Positions 56,444 through 64,000 of a stretch of 64,000 bases of DNA are shown piece after piece; positions within the stretch are counted from its first letter, which is position 1; the number at the start of each line of letters is the position of its first letter. The stretch comes from a bacterium D16-51 (lineage in GTDB: Bacteria; Bacillota; Clostridia; Lachnospirales; Lachnospiraceae): NCBI GenBank assembly GCA_003612285.1, contig RAYE01000015.1:31135-95134 (forward strand). The letters run 5' to 3'. The notes beneath the pieces are model-generated. The model was not told the origin of the DNA and ran no database searches. It saw nothing but the letters and a program-made list of their open reading frames with translations. A program made the position numbers and the translations under genes.

Positions 56444-56477
56444 AAAATTGCAGGAAAAAGAAGTTCCCTGCAATTTT
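56444..56477 (-). terminator. Rpn gene terminator
   Basis: AAAATTGCAGG and CCTGCAATTTT form a stem followed on the minus strand by ATTTTTGGG, about 55 bp past the stop. Confidence 0.7.
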
Positions 56478-56531
56478 ACGCTTATATCTGCAAATTTCCA
56501 TAGCTTAAACATTTTACATATTCTAAAGAAG

Positions 56532-57338
56532 CTATAACCGTGATAGATATTTTTCTCTATCGGAATCCGGAATCTTCATGGCTGCCATTGCTTCATCCGA
56601 AGTCAGTTTTAAAGTTTCCATTAAATTCCTAATTGCTTGCAGCAATGTATTTTCAGCAGCTTCATCCCGCATATCCTCCATAATTTTACACATTTCACTC
56701 ACTCCTTTTGGGTTTTCTTTTAAATACCTTGTCCGTTCCGCCATCAATTCATAATTCATGCTATCAGCATCCGTGCAGTTAAAATCGTGCATTAATTTCC
56801 CTAAATCTGAGTCACCACGGTAACCGCCGTTTACATAAAGGATATGCTCCCCATCTGCAAAAGCTTTGCCGGTTACCAGATTTATCCTCTCAATGGGATA
56901 GAGGGCTTCCCCCTGGCCATAGAAATCTTTCTCTGTGAGAAAAATAGTATAGGTTTCTGGCAGTTCATCAAACTCCTGCCCGGCATCCAGATTTTCAATA
57001 TCCATGACACTGGAATAATACCTTGCACGGTGCGGCTCTGCACCCCCGCCAGCCTTCTGGACTTCCAGGTCATACCGTCTGTTGGAGGAATCTATTCCAT
57101 ATGCATCCAGGCAGACTGACCTTGCGCCTGCCAGCCTTTTCATATCCTTCTGTGTTTCACATGCCGTAATTATTAAATCCTGTTTACCTGTGATAATCCG
57201 CAGGACTAATTCGGCTAATGGGATATTGTCCCTGAACATACAACGGAAAAAGTCATCATCTATTGGCCGCAGCTGGCGCAAACGCTGTAAATCTTTCTGC
57301 CGTTCCTGTTCCCTTAACTCCTGTTCGTTCTTATCCAT
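56532..57338 (-). CDS. Rpn-family recombination-promoting nuclease/putative transposase
   Basis: A 268-aa PD-(D/E)XK-type protein. Seen: DDDFFRCMFRDN near the N-terminus, VCLDAYGIDSSNRRYDLEVQKAGGG (the D…ExQ/K core) and YYSSVMDIENLDAGQEFDELPETYTIFL, typical of the Rpn/PDDEXK transposase-like family common in Lachnospiraceae, plus a C-terminal helical tail. ATG 57338 has GGAGA upstream and a promoter at 57364-57392. It may be a passenger of mobile DNA or a solitary nuclease. The broken relative is at 2784. Confidence 0.8.
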   Translation of the reverse strand: MDKNEQELREQERQKDLQRLRQLRPIDDDFFRCMFRDNIPLAELVLRIITGKQDLIITACETQKDMKRLAGARSVCLDAYGIDSSNRRYDLEVQKAGGGAEPHRARYYSSVMDIENLDAGQEFDELPETYTIFLTEKDFYGQGEALYPIERINLVTGKAFADGEHILYVNGGYRGDSDLGKLMHDFNCTDADSMNYELMAERTRYLKENPKGVSEMCKIMEDMRDEAAENTLLQAIRNLMETLKLTSDEAMAAMKIPDSDREKYLSRL

Positions 57339-57363
57339 AAGCATTCTCCATTTTCTTTATCAT

Positions 57364-57392
57364 ATTATAATCTGAAAATTTTCAAAATGCAA
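57364..57392 (-). promoter_or_regulatory. Promoter of the Rpn gene
   Basis: TTGCAT and TATAAT spaced 17 bp on the minus strand, 25 bp before the start codon. Confidence 0.7.
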
Positions 57393-57566
57393 CGAAAAAC
57401 ACTATACTGTATGACGTAACTCTGTCATTTCATCCCCTTCAAATCCTCAGGCCTCTGTTACTCCTGCCCCTGTCTGTTCTATGATTATTCCATCAATAAA
57501 TTGATTATTATGAAGTACTCCCCACTTTAATAACCGCGCCCAAAATAAGATACGCTATTTTCTCCT

Positions 57567-58763
57567 TTAATTACCTGACAGTCTCCGCAGCTCTTCACTG
57601 GCATCCTCGAAATCCAGATGTGTATAAGTATTCAGGGTAACGCCGATATCGCTGTGCCCCATAATATATTGCAGCGTTTTGGGATTCATCCCACTCTTTG
57701 CCATATTAGAACAAAAAGTATGCCTGCATACATGCGGCGTTACCCTTGGCATCTGTACTTTGTAAATCCTGTTATATTTCTGGCAGATATGTTTCATATA
57801 CTTCTCCTAGTGGAGCGCAACCATTGGCTTCTCATCCTTGTCAAGAAACAGGAAACCGGAATAACCGTCTATTATCATCTCAACCTTTGGTTTCTTACGG
57901 TTTCTTATCACCCTCCGAAAACAGTCAGCTACTTCCTGTGTCATGGGAATCTGTCTTGTGCCGCTGGCAGTTTTTGTCGGTTCAACCGTATAACCTACTC
58001 TTGTAACACGCTGCAACTGATGGTCTACATTAATTTTCATATTTTCAAAATCAATGTCTGACAATGTAAGCCCAACAAATTCCGATATACGAAGCCCTGT
58101 ATGGAACAAGATATAAATACCATCATAATACTGTTTAAAGTGTTTATCCTCTGCTATAAACTTTAACAGATTCCGTTCCTGCTCCCTGCTGATTGCTTCC
58201 CTTGTTACACTGTCATTGACTACCACATTCACCAGTTCAAAAGCAAATGGGTTTTTGCGTACCAAGTCATCATCAAATGCCATTTGGAAAGCAGGCCTGA
58301 CAACACCCCTGATTGTCTTAATCGAACTATATCCCCTCCCTTCCTTCTGCAGGCGGATCAGCCATGCCTTGGCATCTGAAAGCTTTACCTTATCAATCCG
58401 TTTCCTGCCAAATTCGTCTCTTTTCAAAAGATTGATTACTGTCCTGTAACCAGCTTCGGTAGTGGGGCGTACCCCTGTTTTTAAGGAAACGTATTTTTCC
58501 ACCAGTTCTAATACAGTCAGCCTGCCGCCTTCCGGGATAATCTGGTCAAACATATCTGCCGCAATCTGCTTCTCCTTTTCCCGCAATGAAATCTCATGCT
58601 TCTTTCCAGCAGGCATCCTATCGTTTTTGTCTAACCTCCACGAATATGCATAACGGATTGTCCCAAATGCATCCGTATATTTATAGCGGTACCTTCCGTC
58701 CGCCATCTGGATTTCGCCACTGCGCAAAATCCTGTTCCTGCTGTCCCGTCTTTTCCCACTCAT
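57567..58763 (-). pseudogene. int: Tn916-type tyrosine recombinase (integrase) split by one amber codon
   Basis: Read through, the frame gives a 398-aa integrase matching the Tn916 family: SAM-like core-binding part, TGLRISEF (first catalytic Arg), HVCRHTFCSNMAKSGM (His-x-x-Arg), GHSDIG and NTYTHL with the nucleophile Tyr. One in-frame TAG at 57809-57807 lies between ALH and EKYMKHICQKY, where relatives have Trp (TGG). Upstream and downstream parts stay in one frame, so a single G-to-A change explains it. The upstream piece lacks the HxxR-Y end and should be inactive unless the codon is suppressed. ATG 58763 follows AAAGGGG. Xis lies directly upstream. Confidence 0.85.
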
Positions 58764-58921
58764 AATTCCAGCCCCTTTCTCTTTCATTCAGAAGTTTTTT
58801 TGGCAACAATAAGGCGTACCACCACGATTACAACAATTTTCTATCGCACAAAAACGCCCTGGCATGGCATAGTTTTCCACGCCAAGGCTGATTTTTGAAA
58901 AATAGCGAAAATAGAATATTG

Positions 58922-59125
58922 TCAGACAACCGTTGCCTCATCCACAAATTTTTCAAATTTGAGCCTTTTGATTTGGACTCTGTTGCCGATAAAGAGTATA
59001 TAATCGGCGTCCGGATTGTCAGCCACTAACTGACGCAACCGCTTTTGCCCGATGTGAAAGTATAAAGCCGCCTCTTCAATTGAAAGCGTATACTTTTTCC
59101 AAATTGGAATTGATTCCTTTTGCAT
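58922..59125 (-). CDS. xis: Tn916-type excisionase
   Basis: A 67-aa DNA-bending winged-helix protein that directs excision with the integrase. The sequence IPIWKKYTLSIEEAALYFHIG and GNRVQIKRLKFEKFVDE follow the Tn916 Xis closely. GGGAGG precedes ATG 59125. It is intact, unlike the integrase. Confidence 0.92.
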   Translation of the reverse strand: MQKESIPIWKKYTLSIEEAALYFHIGQKRLRQLVADNPDADYILFIGNRVQIKRLKFEKFVDEATVV

Positions 59126-59240
59126 AATGGTTCCTCCCTTGCTAAATTGTAAAATAAGGTCTATGACTATCGTATTTAAAAATATAATATATAATCGAAA
59201 CTAATCACTTTTCCATTTCTTTGTCGCACTAGCTGGCTTT

Positions 59241-60287
59241 TTAAACCCTGGAACTAAGTCTCAAAGGCTTTCTGATCAATATATTGTCCAGCAGCATTGG
59301 ACCGATTGAAATAAACTCCCCCCTGTCAAGTGTCTGCAACACCTGTGTCCAATTTTTTGCAGCCCCCGAATCAATTATCCTTGCAAGTGTACCCGCCTGT
59401 GCTGTATTAGGATGAAACAATAAAATCAAACCGCATTGCATTAGTTTCTGATGCAGTGAGGATGCAGATTTCGCTTCAAACTGTTGTGTTGCCAGGATAA
59501 GGTTTATATTGAATTTCCTGCCTTCCGAAAGAATCTGGCTCACTGCGCCCTCCTTTCCAGAAGGAAGGTTTTGAAATTCGTCTAAGAATATGAAAATGCC
59601 TTGTCCGCAAAACTCAGAAGTCACTGCAACCCTCCAAAAATACGAAAGAAGTAGTTCTGCAACAATGCCCTGTGTTTCCAAATCAAATTTACTTAGCCGG
59701 ATGATATTTATTTTTCCCATTTCAATAAATGTGCTGCCCGGACGAAAAATATTATGGGCAGTAAGCGGATAAAGCTTTTCCCTGACAGCTTCCGCAGCAA
59801 CCGTCCCTTCTCCAGACAATGCACGGTCAATGGCAGAAAAGCCAAAAATATCATACTCCCCATTTTCTGCAACAAGCGATACCGCCCTACGCAAAACCGC
59901 CCTTTGCCCTGTACCAAGTTTTGTTGCCCTGGAAATCATATCCACAACTGCACCAACCGTATCAATTTGCTTTTCTGTCTCCCCATCAGAAAAAGTCAGT
60001 GGTAAAAACAAGTTACAGGAAAGCCCTTCATGGTAGACGTCGACCTCATGTGCATCATTGGTAAACGCTTCCCTATAAAGAGGAAAAATCTGTTCCTCCG
60101 AAGCTATGGAATGCAGGTCAAAAACAACAACCGTTTTTTCCTGCTGGCTCAATCCGGTAATTATTTTTTGCGCCTGGACACTTTTTCCGCTCCCTGACTT
60201 ACCCAAAATTAAAATGTGCTGGTTCAAGGCTGTTTCAGTATCAAAACTAACCTGCTTTCCCTTGTAATTTCCTAACGCTACTAACAT
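59241..60287 (-). CDS. HerA/TraG-like P-loop ATPase of unknown role
   Basis: A 348-aa ATPase. Walker A ILGKSGSGKS (about 27-36), Walker B GIFIFLDEFQNL (about 225-236) and a sensor-like LILATQQFEAKS place it in the HerA/FtsK/VirB4-TraG group that moves DNA or protein. There is no membrane segment and it is much shorter than conjugation coupling proteins, though similar soluble ATPases occur in mobile elements. Third gene of an operon with two unknown proteins (12-bp gap), followed by xis and int. DNA mobilisation, partition or defence are all possible. Confidence 0.75.
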   Translation of the reverse strand: MLVALGNYKGKQVSFDTETALNQHILILGKSGSGKSVQAQKIITGLSQQEKTVVVFDLHSIASEEQIFPLYREAFTNDAHEVDVYHEGLSCNLFLPLTFSDGETEKQIDTVGAVVDMISRATKLGTGQRAVLRRAVSLVAENGEYDIFGFSAIDRALSGEGTVAAEAVREKLYPLTAHNIFRPGSTFIEMGKINIIRLSKFDLETQGIVAELLLSYFWRVAVTSEFCGQGIFIFLDEFQNLPSGKEGAVSQILSEGRKFNINLILATQQFEAKSASSLHQKLMQCGLILLFHPNTAQAGTLARIIDSGAAKNWTQVLQTLDRGEFISIGPMLLDNILIRKPLRLSSRV

Positions 60288-60298
60288 CGTCGCCCTCC

Positions 60299-61351
60299 TT
60301 ATATCTGCTTACATAAATCTATGATATCCAGTTCCCCAACACAGTTCAGCCTGCTTCTTTTAAAACGCAGCATCCGCTCCCGCCTGTATACGCCATACAA
60401 ATCGTAGTACGGCATTTTGACGGAATATGTCCGTGTATTTTCCGGACAAAGAAGCCCTTCCTGAACCAGAGCCTTTTTTACTACCCCCAATGAAAAAATC
60501 CTTAAAAGGGGTTCTGCAATTTTCTTAAAAAAAGATTCTTTGAAAAATATAAAATCAGAATCAAAATAAACTGCCTGATGAAAATTTTCGACCGCACACA
60601 TTTCCAAATTTGGAAGCTCGTGCAGGGCAAAAAATTCTTCGCCTTCAATAAAATGATATAATTCGCTTATAAACACATCTCCCAAATTGCCCGCGCCTTT
60701 GTTGTCGTCATCAAAATCCAGCAATTTCTCAGCACAGCAGAGCAACATGTCGAAACTGAATTGACATTTGCTATCCAGTGTGCTAGGATAAATAAAACAG
60801 ACCGCTGAAAACAAAGCCCGCTTATCCTGTGAAAAGCCATCCGAGATAAGTGCATTAATCTTATTTTCGACTAAGGTTAACTGCCTGTCTGATGGCACTG
60901 CTATCATTCCATCAACATGTACGCCATCCAAGTTCCCATCAATAAAAACTGTAAAAAAAGCATCCAAATCGCAGTCAATGGGAATCCCCTCTGAAATTAC
61001 TAATGGCAAAGCATTAATGTCCGTTTCTTCTATTGCTCCAGCCATTACAACAGTGCTAAGAAAAGATAGAAACTCCTTCCCTTTCCGGGTATGCGAATAC
61101 GGATAAATTACAAAAGTTGAGTTTGATTCGGAAAAAATTCTTTTGCATTCCTTTATTCGTGTATACTCAGATATGCAGGGCGCATTACCATCTGAAAAGA
61201 TATTGACAGTTGTTTTTAACTGCCCTTTTTCTACTACTACCAGCAAGGGTTTTGTCAGTTCCAATTGACACCCTTTAAGAATTGGATAGTTAATTGCCAT
61301 CGACTTCAAGATAATAATTGTGTTTTCAGTATCGTGCGATAAGTTACACAT
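60299..61351 (-). CDS. Unknown protein, middle gene of the ATPase operon
   Basis: A 350-aa protein with no recognised domain. It looks like a mixed alpha/beta cytoplasmic protein (LLVVVEKGQLKTTVNIF, IPIDCDLDAFFTVFIDGN, then a C-terminal basic part KMPYYDLYGVYRRERMLRFKRSR). No signal peptide or membrane helix. Its ATG overlaps the end of the upstream gene by 8 bp with GGAGG 9 nt before it, so it is translationally coupled and probably acts with its neighbours. Confidence 0.65.
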   Translation of the reverse strand: MCNLSHDTENTIIILKSMAINYPILKGCQLELTKPLLVVVEKGQLKTTVNIFSDGNAPCISEYTRIKECKRIFSESNSTFVIYPYSHTRKGKEFLSFLSTVVMAGAIEETDINALPLVISEGIPIDCDLDAFFTVFIDGNLDGVHVDGMIAVPSDRQLTLVENKINALISDGFSQDKRALFSAVCFIYPSTLDSKCQFSFDMLLCCAEKLLDFDDDNKGAGNLGDVFISELYHFIEGEEFFALHELPNLEMCAVENFHQAVYFDSDFIFFKESFFKKIAEPLLRIFSLGVVKKALVQEGLLCPENTRTYSVKMPYYDLYGVYRRERMLRFKRSRLNCVGELDIIDLCKQI

Positions 61352-61997
61352 CCTGCAGCACCTCCCTCATTGTAAGCTCTTGATTATAAGCAAAATGCCA
61401 TCTGCCATCTTTGCCTTTGTTCCACCCATAGGTAAATGAAAGCTCCACTTCTTCTGCACTGTCGATAGAGTATGCAAGCAATGCGGCTGCCGCTTCTTTT
61501 TCCATCCTGCCTGACACCAGCATCAAAACCCCATGCGCCTTCAACTTTTTAAGAAAAACATCTGGTGACAGCCCATCATTGTCGTAAAGAAAAGAAACAC
61601 TGTTTTGATTCGTGTCACCCCATGAAACTTCCAGCACAGCACAAGTCTTTGGAAAATATGATACATATAAGACCGGCTTATAGTTCCTAACGTTGAGTAA
61701 AGGCCTGGAACGTATATCTTTTCCTTCCGAGTCTGAAATAGCATAAATCAGCCTGCCATCCGAATCCCGGTACACTGTGCTGCCCAGCATCTGCTGATAT
61801 GTATGGTACGCCACCCGTATCTGCCTGCTCTTTTCCTCAAATTCCAGCCGCTGGCTTAAGGACGCCTGCTGCTTTTCCAAATCGAGCCGCCCCTTTGCAT
61901 ATTCATAGTCCAGCCGCCCTTGATTCCTGAAAAACTGTTCCTCTTGATACTGTGGGTTACAGTATTGAGTAGGTATCCCCTGATTTCCGTACTCCAT
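61344..61997 (-). CDS. Unknown coiled-coil protein, first gene of the ATPase operon
   Basis: A 217-aa protein. Residues 20-65 are a charged, Gln-rich coiled coil (RLDYEYAKGRLDLEKQQASL…), followed by an alpha/beta domain with DSDGRLIYAISDSEG, VLYVSYFP and a C-terminal FTYGWNKGKDGRWHFAYN segment. No family recognised. ATG 61997 is chosen because AGGAGG lies 8 nt upstream; the longer open frame (20 codons) reads through the leader. Confidence 0.65.
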   Translation of the reverse strand: MEYGNQGIPTQYCNPQYQEEQFFRNQGRLDYEYAKGRLDLEKQQASLSQRLEFEEKSRQIRVAYHTYQQMLGSTVYRDSDGRLIYAISDSEGKDIRSRPLLNVRNYKPVLYVSYFPKTCAVLEVSWGDTNQNSVSFLYDNDGLSPDVFLKKLKAHGVLMLVSGRMEKEAAAALLAYSIDSAEEVELSFTYGWNKGKDGRWHFAYNQELTMREVLQDV

Positions 61998-62110
61998 TTT
62001 TTCACCTCCTGACAAAATAATACTAGCAAAAATCCAAAAGGAAATGTGCGCTCTCAAAAGAAATTTTCTTGATAATTTTTTTGCTTAAGGTCGCATAACT
62101 TTGCAGACAC

Positions 62111-62173
62111 ATAAAATTTTCTGAAATCATATAATGCAATTTAGTTGCATCTTTCAGTGTCGAAGAGTATTAT
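62111..62173. promoter_or_regulatory. Back-to-back divergent promoters sharing a palindrome
   Basis: The palindrome ATGCAATTTAGTTGCAT (62134-62150) supplies a -35 (TTGCAT) on each strand. On the plus strand TATTAT follows at exactly 17 bp (62168-62173). On the minus strand TTTTAT follows at exactly 17 bp (62116-62111). A protein bound to the palindrome would control both the 476-aa gene and the ATPase operon. Confidence 0.55.
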
Positions 62174-62213
62174 AATATTTACAATATAATCAATTACACG
62201 GAGGAATCCCGAA

Positions 62214-63644
62214 ATGTACAAGAATGAAACAATTTTCTACAGGAACGAAACAATCCCTACAATTAAGAACTTTAAACTAGCACTCCCAGATAACAAACCT
62301 GATACCAAACCTGATAACACTGAAATTGAACAAAATGATTCATATCATAATATCACAGCAAAAAATACTGAAGCAAAATCAGCACTTGAAAAAATTATAA
62401 ATATTGAGAGTGTATCTCTGCAGCCATGTTTAAAAACTACCTGTAAAAGATGTTATACAATAAAAGATATGCTATCAGCACAGACATGCCTCGAAGCCCT
62501 AGATTATCTGGAAACTATAAAATATGCTTCATTTGTCACCTATGCAAGGCAACTGCTATATCAATATTTATATAGCAGTTATGATATTTCTGCCTGCAAC
62601 TTACTATCCCAGACAAGAAATATGAAGCAAGAAGATAAATGTTATTTAAATAGTAAAATCCCTTTCGAAACAAAAACACTTAAATTTGGTATGAAAAAAA
62701 AAGAGTTAACACCGTCAGAAAACGTCCGGACTAATATTGGTAACTATTTATCTAATTGGAGCAAATCCGGCTCGCCTAAAACCCAATGTGGGTTATATTC
62801 AAATAATGTTTCTTCAGTAAGTGCTTCAAAAATACGCTATTATCTTCCAGTTTATGAAATTCCTATATTTTTGCTTTTATTTACCTTTTCTGACAGAAGG
62901 GATTTTAAACACACAATATCTCAAAAAAATCCTGATAGGCTTCCATACCATAAATTAAAAACAGATATAGAAGCTTACCAATTAGTCTTAAGTAAACTAG
63001 ATGATATCTATAAAACCTATACCAACCCTTGCCTATACCCAAGCTATGCCTGGCGCTGTGATAATATATTTCTATTTTACAAATTTAACACATTTCTTCA
63101 ATATCATGATTTATATTTAAGTAATACCATACTAGACACTATTGCTAAACATTACAAATTTGAATATAGCCAAATAGAAGAAATTAAGAATATCATTTTA
63201 AAAACTATATTTGAAGACAAAGATTTTATTACAAACGGTTTAAAAAGCAATTACTTGGATTTCATGCTTCCTTTTGACATTCTTTTTCAATTTAATATTT
63301 TTACTTTTGATTATGGTAAATCACCAGAACTATTTGAAACAGAACTCGTACATATAAAGGAAACGGCAAAACAAATCTTAAACACAGAACTAACTATCAA
63401 ACCTGATACTCAATTATTCTCTTCTAAAGGCGACTGTTTTTCTATATCCGAAACCGAAAACAGATTACTTAATTTTTTGAATAATAATAAATTCTACACA
63501 ACTTATTACGACCCAAAAAAGATTTTTCTTAAGGATTATTTAAAAAATTACAGGACAAGTGAAACTGGCTTTAGCTTTGACGCTATTGCACAAAGCATAA
63601 GGGAAAATACAAACAACTATCCTTTCTGCCCCCCGCTTTCTTAA
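62214..63644 (+). CDS. Unknown AT-rich 476-aa protein
   Basis: No family recognised. The protein is soluble, Lys/Asn/Tyr-rich, with a disordered N-terminus (to about 55), a small cysteine cluster (QPCLKTTCKRC, about 71-80), and a long helical body rich in aromatic residues. Its base composition is markedly more AT-rich than the neighbouring operon, suggesting separate origin. GGAGG lies 9 nt before ATG 62214. It shares a divergent promoter palindrome with the three-gene ATPase operon, which hints at shared regulation. Confidence 0.6.
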   Translation: MYKNETIFYRNETIPTIKNFKLALPDNKPDTKPDNTEIEQNDSYHNITAKNTEAKSALEKIINIESVSLQPCLKTTCKRCYTIKDMLSAQTCLEALDYLETIKYASFVTYARQLLYQYLYSSYDISACNLLSQTRNMKQEDKCYLNSKIPFETKTLKFGMKKKELTPSENVRTNIGNYLSNWSKSGSPKTQCGLYSNNVSSVSASKIRYYLPVYEIPIFLLLFTFSDRRDFKHTISQKNPDRLPYHKLKTDIEAYQLVLSKLDDIYKTYTNPCLYPSYAWRCDNIFLFYKFNTFLQYHDLYLSNTILDTIAKHYKFEYSQIEEIKNIILKTIFEDKDFITNGLKSNYLDFMLPFDILFQFNIFTFDYGKSPELFETELVHIKETAKQILNTELTIKPDTQLFSSKGDCFSISETENRLLNFLNNNKFYTTYYDPKKIFLKDYLKNYRTSETGFSFDAIAQSIRENTNNYPFCPPLS

Positions 63645-63689
63645 AAAAGTATTGTAAAGGAATCCCTGCCCATCTTTTTTCTGCAACCA

Positions 63690-63735
63690 ATATAAAAATT
63701 GGCAAAAAGTTGTTATTTTTTGCCAATTTTTATAT
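63690..63735. terminator. Strong bidirectional terminator
   Basis: ATATAAAAATTGGCAAAAA and TTTTTTGCCAATTTTTATAT form a long stem around a short loop. It ends the 476-aa gene and can serve transcription from the right. Confidence 0.75.
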
Positions 63736-63819
63736 TATAATTAAGAAAATGTGGGCAAACGCACACTCAGCACGTTGATTTGCAAAAATGCATTACCAGC
63801 AAAACAATGACTACCACTT

Positions 63820-63862
63820 TTAAGGAGATAGGAAGCTCTTATATGAATCTCCCTATCCCCAG
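63820..63862 (-). terminator. Stem-loop after the right-edge gene
   Basis: On the minus strand GGATAGG and CCTATCTCC pair around a loop about 20 bases long, immediately after the stop of the partial gene. Few T residues follow. Confidence 0.4.
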
Positions 63863-63869
63863 CCTATTT

Positions 63870-64000
63870 TTACCCTTCCTGCGGTTTCTGCCTGTCCATA
63901 AAATCCTTCACATAGGCATTCAGTATCTCTTCAATTTCATCCCATGTGTCTGCTTTCAGGTATTCATTTTCCAGGTATATCTCCCACAATTTTGCAAGGA
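63870..64000 (-). CDS. C-terminal end of an unknown gene entering from the right
   Basis: The last 42 codons of a frame that runs off the window, ending …EEILNAYVKDFMDRQKPQEG before TAA (63872-63870). Codon use is GC-richer than the 476-aa gene. The helical, acidic tail gives no family. Confidence 0.55.
   Translation of the reverse strand, partial: LAKLWEIYLENEYLKADTWDEIEEILNAYVKDFMDRQKPQEG

Noticed and set aside
57340..57566. Left attachment site of the Tn916-like element
   Set aside because: No direct repeat or recognisable element end could be identified without the other junction, which is outside the window.

Overview
The window is low-GC, densely coded Firmicutes DNA, most likely chromosomal from an anaerobic gut Lachnospiraceae (Clostridia). 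The indications are the full F-type ATP synthase operon, an rplM-rpsI operon behind a perfect sigma-A promoter, strong AGGAGG ribosome-binding sites, BspA-like and Big_2 surface proteins, phosphotransacetylase, Tn916-type int/xis genes and a gut-type beta-galactan utilisation locus. Species cannot be named from sequence alone. No rRNA, tRNA or CRISPR array was found. Many starts given here are internal to longer open frames and were chosen from the ribosome-binding site.

Layout. 1-4.6 kb: 5' part of pta, a sugar kinase, palindromic repeats and an Rpn-type nuclease gene broken by a 114-bp insertion with an 8-bp target duplication. 4.6-9.3 kb: three secreted proteins (LRR/BACON/Ig-like, VWA/Ig-like, small Ig-like) that share a C-terminal Big_2-type domain. 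9.4-17.7 kb: a serine resolvase, a TetM/EF-G-like GTPase fused to a NYN (Rae1/YacP-like) ribonuclease domain, a GH127 beta-L-arabinofuranosidase, a TtcA-like enzyme, a Cu/Zn-SOD-like protein and glucokinase. 18-19.3 kb: a solitary DpnI-type restriction enzyme next to a 58-codon ORF and a decayed fragment. 19.4-28.1 kb: rplM-rpsI and the ATP synthase operon, whose c subunit carries a Na+-binding signature. 28.4-33.6 kb: DUF402 protein, serS, a CAP-domain protein and a PAS/GGDEF/EAL protein with degenerate catalytic motifs.

34-55.7 kb is a galactan/galacto-oligosaccharide locus. It holds two ABC binding proteins, MalF/MalG-type permeases, GH53 endo-galactanase, GH2 and GH42 beta-galactosidases, a complete galT-galK-galE Leloir set plus a second galK, a LacI regulator, a TraX-family membrane protein and an unassigned 613-aa putative hydrolase. 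Three promoters (about 42.35, 51.9 and 52.05 kb) have near-consensus -35/-10 boxes at 17-bp spacing, each with the same 16-bp operator just downstream of the -10. This supports one LacI-controlled regulon: import of galacto-oligosaccharides, intracellular hydrolysis, then the Leloir pathway. No ABC ATPase is encoded here, so a shared MsmK/MalK-type ATPase elsewhere is presumed.

55.8-64 kb: a low-molecular-weight phosphatase, a second (intact) Rpn-type gene, then what looks like one end of a mobile element. It contains a Tn916-type integrase split by one in-frame amber codon, an excisionase, a three-gene operon of unknown function (coiled-coil protein, unknown protein, HerA/TraG-like ATPase) and a divergent AT-rich 476-aa unknown gene. 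The operon and the divergent gene have back-to-back promoters whose two -35 boxes form one palindrome. This is the best candidate in the window for an undescribed multi-gene system; the GTPase-NYN fusion is the most interesting single protein.
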